A stretch of 64,000 nt of DNA from Leuctra nigra (lineage: Eukaryota > Arthropoda > Insecta > Plecoptera > Leuctridae): NCBI GenBank assembly GCA_934045905.1, contig OW203764.1:33273629-33337628 (forward strand). The letters are read 5' to 3'. Each line of letters starts with the position of its first letter. Position 1 is the first letter of the stretch. Positions 58,927-64,000 of the stretch are shown here, piece after piece. Made by a program: the position numbers and the translations under genes. The notes under the pieces are model-generated. The model saw only the letters and a program-made list of their open reading frames with translations. It ran no database searches and was not told where the DNA came from.

Positions 58927-59268
58927 CTTGGGTTTGGGCCAGAGGAACTCCTTAATTTTTTCCCTCAGCTTGCCCTTGCCCGGGGTCTCGGGGGCGTGGC
59001 TGGGGCTGGGGGCGTTGCTTGGGCCGGGGGCCATCTGAGCAACGCCAGGGGAATGGCTGGGGCCGGCGGCGTTGCTGTGGCCTGGGGCCTTCTTAGCAAC
59101 GCCGGTGATCTTCTTTGCCATCCCCCCTAAGGTCTCTCTTATCCATTTTCTTTTTGGCTCAGGCGTCTGTAACAGATAATACAGGTCGTTAACCCTTTGC
59201 CCGTGTCTCGTAAATTTGTCAAGCCGCTTGAAAATATATTCCAGTTCATTTGCACATTCATTGGCCAT
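58927..59268 (-). CDS. Exon 1 (first visible) of the Pro/Ala-rich gene
   Basis: On the minus strand the frame opens at an ATG at 59268 (MANECANELEY...) and runs to the donor GTATGTTATA at 58926, ending in phase 0. An alternative 5' edge is 59166, where TTATCTGTTACAG would be a good acceptor and the exon would begin TPEPKRKW, also in phase 0. If that is used, the upstream 34 codons are intron. I prefer the longer form because those residues (about 1-34) look like an amphipathic helix, but this is uncertain. Residues about 35-60 are basic. Two imperfect 14-residue repeats follow (APGHSNAAGPSHSP and APGPSNAPSPSHAP). The exon ends with a Lys-rich helix-like stretch, GKGKLREKIKEFLW, then PKPK. No TATA box or transcription start can be assigned; a truncated non-LTR element lies just upstream at about 59410-59890. 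Confidence 0.6.
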
Positions 59269-59409
59269 AATATAAGAAACACGATTTTCTGCGTACTTTT
59301 GTCTTGGGTATTGTTTCCCTCCATTACTGGTCAAGTACCTACTTTCAGTACTTTATTAAAGTTCTTCTACCTTTAGTCTTTATATAAAACATTTATTTTC
59401 GAAATGTCT

Positions 59410-59708
59410 TTGCCTTTTTTTTTTTTATTTATTGTTGCAAATTAATAGTACATAAGAAAATCCTCAGTCCCACAAAACCAAACAGTGGCTTGTCTGCAGG
59501 ACTGCTATATATAAACAACAACAACAACAACATAAATATACGTCACAATAAAACAACTAATAACTACTTTTAATAATAATAATCATCAAATTCAAATTCA
59601 AATTACAAATTACAAAGTACAGTGAACAAATCCATAGATACAAATACTACATCAAGGTAAATATCATACAATAATAAATAAATAAATAATACATAATATC
59701 AGAACACC

Positions 59709-59752
<44 letters not shown>

Positions 59753-59890
59753 TTCATTCAACCTCCGTGGTGAAAATCCACTCTTTAATTGCCTTTTTAA
59801 CTGTCTTCAATTTTTCTAAATTTTGTAAACTGGGTGGAAGTGTGTTGAATAGTTTGGGAATGAGAAATGACCGCTGCTGATCTCCGTATG
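59410..59890 (-). mobile_element. Truncated non-LTR retrotransposon 3' end
   Basis: On the minus strand 59890-59760 encodes RSFLIPKLFNTLPPSLQN and KTVKKAIKEWIFTTEVE, a typical C-terminal end of a Jockey-type RT protein, then a stop and a 3' UTR that includes (AAT)n at about 59706-59752. A tail of about 14 A (T on the plus strand) lies at 59410-59425. The rest of the element is missing. Confidence 0.75.
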
Positions 59891-60893
59891 AATTATGAAT
59901 GTAAGAATTATGAATGAATTATTTCAATTATGAAAATTATGAACCAACAAGGTATATAAATAATCAGAATAACAATTAACAATAATGAATTAAATTGATA
60001 AATTAATAATTATACTACATAATGTAAATAAAATAAACATAACTATTTTAGATTATATAAGTGGTTCCTAAAAATTCTAATTGAACCTTTTAAAGCTTAA
60101 TGCGTCAAATGTTCCTGAAGTACTCCTCAAACAATAAATGTAAATTCAAAAGCAAGCAATATGTTGCGCGATTACTTTAATGTAAATATGGAAATTGGTA
60201 AAATTCGGGAGATATTTTAAGAGTCTACGATACTTGATGAAATCCATGTTTTATGAAGCACAAAAAGGCGTCCCCTACTTTTTTCTAAACGGCTTTACCG
60301 ATTGTCTTCACATTTTTCCACGTTATAGATAAAGAGTAGATCTGTGTCTCTAGTGACCCAACGTTTTATTTTTTGTTTCTTATAATTCAGGGCAGAGGTG
60401 CCAAATATACCCATATATTGCCCAAGTTATAGCACCTTATCAACGAGAAAAATTATTTTGTATTATATTTTTGAATCACTATATAATATAGGGACTCAGA
60501 TTTACCCCTTATCTCTATGCTGTTAAATTTTGAAAACAATCGGTCCAGCCGTTAAAATAAAAAGTAAGGGCCGCCTTTTTATGTTTTTTTTTGTGGTTTT
60601 CCATATTTGAATTATAATAACTTATTTCACAGCAGTATATGCAACATGCAACACACGATAAAATAAGTGACGATAAATATTGTGACGATTAAATGTCACA
60701 AAATGTCATGACAATCCAGAGCTAATGAATTTTCATGCATTTCTAGGAATTTTTTACTTCGGAATCGAAATTTTCTGCAAGTCCTGTCGACTCTAAAGTA
60801 TTTTTTTCCGTTCAGGAATTTGAAATATGATCGCGAAAACATGTGGCTGGTGAAGTGTTGTGTTGCACTGAATAATGGATAGTTCTGTTGCTT
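59891..60893. other. No gene seen
   Basis: AT-rich. At about 60536-60556 the phrase ATCGGTCCAGCCGTTAAAAT matches the common phrase of the composite repeat body, but no further part of that family is present. Confidence 0.4.
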
Positions 60894-62348
60894 CTTGATG
60901 ATCTACAAGACCCAGGACTGTCGAGATCATGCGAGTGCTCGTATCGAGCGTGACGTCATACTTGATGATCTACAAGACCCAGGACTGTCGAGATCGTGCG
61001 AGTGCTCGTATGATCGAGCGTGACGTCATACTTGATGATCTACAAGACCCAGGACTGTCGAGATCGTGCGAGTGCTCGTATGATCGAGGGTGACGTCATA
61101 CTTGATGATCTACAAGACCCAGGACTGTCGAGATCGTGCGAGTGCTCGTATCGAGCGTGACGTCATACTTAATGATCTACAAGACCCAGGACTGTCGAGA
61201 TCGTGCGAGTGCTCGTATGATCGAGGGTGACGTCATACTTGATGATCTACAAGACCCAGGACTGTCGAGATCGTGCGAGTGCTCGTATGATCGAGGGTGA
61301 CGTCATACTTGATGATCTACAAGACCCAGGACTGTCGAGATCGTGCGAGTGCTCGTATGATCGAGGGTGACGTCATACTTGATGATCTACAAGACCCAGG
61401 ACTGTCGAGATCGTGCGAGTGCTCGTATGATCGAGCGTGACGTCATACTTGATGATCTACAAGACCCAGGACTGTCGAGATCGTGCGAGTGCTCGTATGA
61501 TCGAGCGTGACGTCATACTTGATGATCTACAAGACCCAGGACTGTCGAGATCGTGCGAGTGCTCGTATGATCGAGCGTGACGTCATACTTGATGATCTAC
61601 AAGACCCAGGACTGTCGAGATCGTGCGAGTGCTCGTATCGAGCGTGACGTCATACTTGATGATCTACAAGACCCAGGACTGTCGAGATCGTGCGAGTGCT
61701 CGTATCGAGCGTGACGTCATACTTGATGATCTACAAGACCCAGGACTGTCGAGATCGTGCGAGTGCTCGTATGATCGAGCGTGACGTCATACTTGATGAT
61801 CTACAAGACCCAGGACTGTCGAGATCGTGCGAGTGCTCGTATGATCGAGGGTGACGTCATACTTGATGATCTACAAGACCCAGGACTGTCGAGATCGTGC
61901 GAGTGCTCGTATGATCGAGCGTGACGTCATACTTGATGATCTACAAGACCCAGGACTGTCGAGATCGTGCGAGTGCTCGTATCGAGCGTGACGTCATACT
62001 TGATGATCTACAAGACCCAGGACTGTCGAGATCGTGCGAGTGCTCGTATGATCGAGCGTGACGTCATACTTGATGATCTACAAGACCCAGGACTGTCGAG
62101 ATCGTGCGAGTGCTCGTATGATCGAGCGTGACGTCATACTTGATGATCTACAAGACCCAGGACTGTCGAGATCGTGCGAGTGCTCGTATGATCGAGGGTG
62201 ACGTCATACTTGATGATCTACAAGACCCAGGACTGTCGAGATCGTGCGAGTGCTCGTATGATCGAGCGTGACGTCATACTTGATGATCTACAAGACCCAG
62301 GACTGTCGAGATCGTGCGAGTGCTCGTATGATCGAGGGTGACGTCATA
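60894..62348. repeat. 67/70-bp satellite array, 21 units, CRE palindrome in each
   Basis: Unit starts (CTTGATGATCTACAAGACC) run from 60894 to 62279 with spacings of 70 or 67 bp. The 3-bp difference is GTATGATCGAG versus GTATCGAG. A second two-state site is GAGCGTGACG versus GAGGGTGACG. Every unit ends in TGACGTCATA, which contains the perfect palindrome TGACGTCA. The array ends where the unit runs into ACTCAATGAAATATC. There are no spacers and no coding. Confidence 0.96.
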
Positions 62349-62469
62349 CTCAATGAAATATCATTCAAGCTGGCAAATCAGTTGATTGTTTTGTTTGTCT
62401 GACGTCGTAAGCCGTGAATCCGTACAGGGAAACCGAAACGAACGATCTCGAAGAACCTGCCCTTCAGTT

Positions 62470-63000
62470 TAACTGTAACGCGTTGATAAGAGCACCAAAC
62501 ACGATTCACTCAATCAAAGAAAATGCTACAGTATTACTGATTTTCTTTTTCCAATTTCCATACACTGGAATCCAACAAATCCATTTGCTGTGATTTTTAA
62601 ACTTTTCTATCAAACTCCTTTGACAGTTCTTCAGAATCTCTTAAAATGGCAACAATTTGTAAATACTTGACCGATTGGGCTGAAATTTATAAACTTAGAG
62701 ATAATTTTGTACTTGATCAACATGCATAATTTTAACTAAATCCAAACATTTTGTCTTTTGACCAATTGGAGCATTTGACTGAATCTTTGTACATTTTTAT
62801 TTAATGCTGGTCTTATTGACAGTACAAAAATTCAAATTGTTCAGATCAACCAATCAGAAGATATATTATTGTTTTTAAATTTGAGCCAATCAAAGAATTG
62901 CGAAACAAGTTCGGCTTGCAAGCCGCTGATTTTGTTATTACGTGTGTAGATAAATTCAGCTCGATCGGAGAAACAGTGACCTGAATACTGGCACAGATAA
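62470..63000 (-). mobile_element. Helitron-like family fragment, decayed
   Basis: The complement of GCTCTTATCAACGCGTTAC at about 62476 is the degenerate 3' hairpin. Upstream, in minus-strand terms, come family phrases such as GGTCAAAAGACAAAATG and GAGCTGAATTTATC. The terminal CTAG is absent. Confidence 0.55.
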
Positions 63001-63309
63001 AATCAAGCAGGCCAAAAGAGTGAAAAGGAAAAGCTCGTTCAATGACAAACACAGTGAAATTCAGATCTAAATCCACGGTGGAACAGAAGACGATGATCCT
63101 GAACGGCATGATCTAAATTTTAAATGTGTTTACAGCAAAGATTGCACAAGTTACATTGGCTGAAGAAAGAGTTGGGTCCATAAGTTTGTATTTCTTTATA
63201 TGATTTCACAAAATGTACGTAATAAATGTAGCATCCATTGACTTAATTATTTAAGATAGCACAAGTGAGAAAGTGAGAAATTATATCATCCTGTGCTAGA
63301 ACCAATAGA

Positions 63310-64000
63310 AACCAGGGACCCGAACCGGAACCGGAACCGGAACCTAGAACCGGTATGAACCTTTATAATTTCGGAACCAGAACCGGAACCGGAACCGTTA
63401 TACTTTTTTTTCCAAAGAACCGGAACCGGAACCCGAACCTTTATAATCAATTAGGTTCTTAAAGGTTCTTAAAGGTTCTTTAAGGTTCCTTCTTTTAATA
63501 AAAAAATCATGTATACCACTTGGATATAATATTATTTACAAAGTTGTATAAAGTTTATTTTTTAATAAAATTTCCAATAGGTATGTATTTTTTGTAAAAA
63601 ATTTTAATTCTTGATAAGAAACAATAATTCTTAATTTTACTAACGCTGCTTGAGTTTTCAATTTTGAATCTGACTAGTGTGATGCCGACAATTTGAATAT
63701 GATAACTCAGGAAAAATGAATGTTTACGTTGTCTTATGGAGAACATTGCAGCCACTACAGTCTCCTCTGATATTTTTTTCTGCGCACTATCCTGTGAATT
63801 TTATACAGACACTGCCACACCTGTGCTTGCATTCATAGGACAAAATCCAAATCCAATAATTCCATTAAATTTGACATAGGTAATACTGAAGTTTTATAAT
63901 ATTTTGATTTAAAATTTGAAAACCGGAACCGGAACCCGGAACCTTTATGCAGGAACCGGAACCGGAACCGAACCTTTAAGAATATTTGTTTTAGAACCGG
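63310..64000. repeat. GGAACC-rich simple repeats, possible hAT sub-terminal region
   Basis: Clusters of GGAACC units at about 63315-63405, 63415-63440 and 63905-64000, and the complement-like AAAGGTTCTT units at 63452-63485, surround an AT-rich core. Such GGAACC runs occur near the ends of some hAT-type elements, but the window stops before any terminus, so this is a description only. Confidence 0.6.

Larger units (their letters stand above)
24375..59268 (-). other. Span of a seven-exon Pro/Ala-rich gene, 3' end open
   Basis: The seven minus-strand exons listed separately form one gene model. Introns are about 1.0, 7.9, 5.4, 17.8, 0.65 and 0.61 kb. Donors read GTATGT, GTGAGT, GTAAGA, GTAAGC, GTGAGT, GTGAGT and GTGAGT, and the acceptors have pyrimidine-rich CAG ends. 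Exons 1-4 end in phase 0 and the next exon starts in phase 0; exons 5 and 6 end in phase 1 and the next exon supplies the two missing bases. This agreement across six junctions is the main evidence. The coding length visible is about 1,465 nt (488 codons). The protein is low complexity (Pro, Ala, Ser, Gln) with short charged patches; no catalytic domain, signal peptide or membrane segment is visible. I do not recognise the family. Small exons inside the large introns could have been missed, and the gene continues left of 24375. Confidence 0.72.

Overview
The window reads as a piece of an animal (almost certainly insect) nuclear genome. It is AT-rich, gene-poor, full of nested transposable elements and satellites, and carries a spliced gene with GT-AG introns. 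Repeated GTAGGTA-type phrases, very A/T-rich introns and the style of the dispersed repeats suggest a hemipteran such as a planthopper, but that placement is an impression and was not tested. No bacterial, organellar or viral gene was recognised.

The only convincing host gene lies on the minus strand and spans at least 24375-59268. Seven exons (58927-59268, 57718-57924, 49632-49805, 44078-44203, 26068-26245, 25245-25418, 24375-24638) are each bounded by good splice signals. Their reading phases match across all six junctions (0,0,0,0,1,1). Together they encode about 488 residues of a Pro/Ala/Ser/Gln-rich, probably disordered protein with a basic patch, an acidic patch and internal coding repeats. 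Its function is unknown. The last donor (phase 1) is open, so the gene continues to the left, possibly beyond the window. The last three exons show exon and intron duplication: the 24.4 kb exon combines the 5' flank type of one neighbour with the 3' end type of the other.

From left to right, 0-13 kb holds Helitron-like copies, a 100-bp satellite of 9 units, a perfect inverted repeat and a 1.4-kb segment present two and a half times. A 100-bp satellite of 31 units fills 13.8-17.0 kb. From 18 to 24 kb there are small inverted-repeat elements and tRNA-derived sequences. The 24-26 kb region carries the clustered 3' exons. The 27-44 kb region is a patchwork of TTAA-flanked elements, palindrome-headed composite repeats, non-LTR fragments and an LTR-flanked element. 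The 44-49 kb region is a large inverted-repeat element with a nearly pristine Helitron-like insertion. The 50-57 kb region has another TTAA element, a composite repeat with a SINE-like insertion, and a decayed non-LTR retrotransposon with endonuclease and reverse transcriptase. The 57-59 kb region holds the first exons and an intronic minisatellite that multiplies splice-acceptor-like sequence. A satellite at 60.9-62.3 kb contains TGACGTCA in every unit, and the window ends in GGAACC-rich repeats.

Three points stand out: the modular gene with its duplicated exons and decoy-acceptor array; a Helitron-like family whose ends are fixed by two unoccupied paralogous sites inside the same window; and a dispersed repeat that carries a closely spaced CRE, ETS and YY1-like motif cluster in each sub-repeat.
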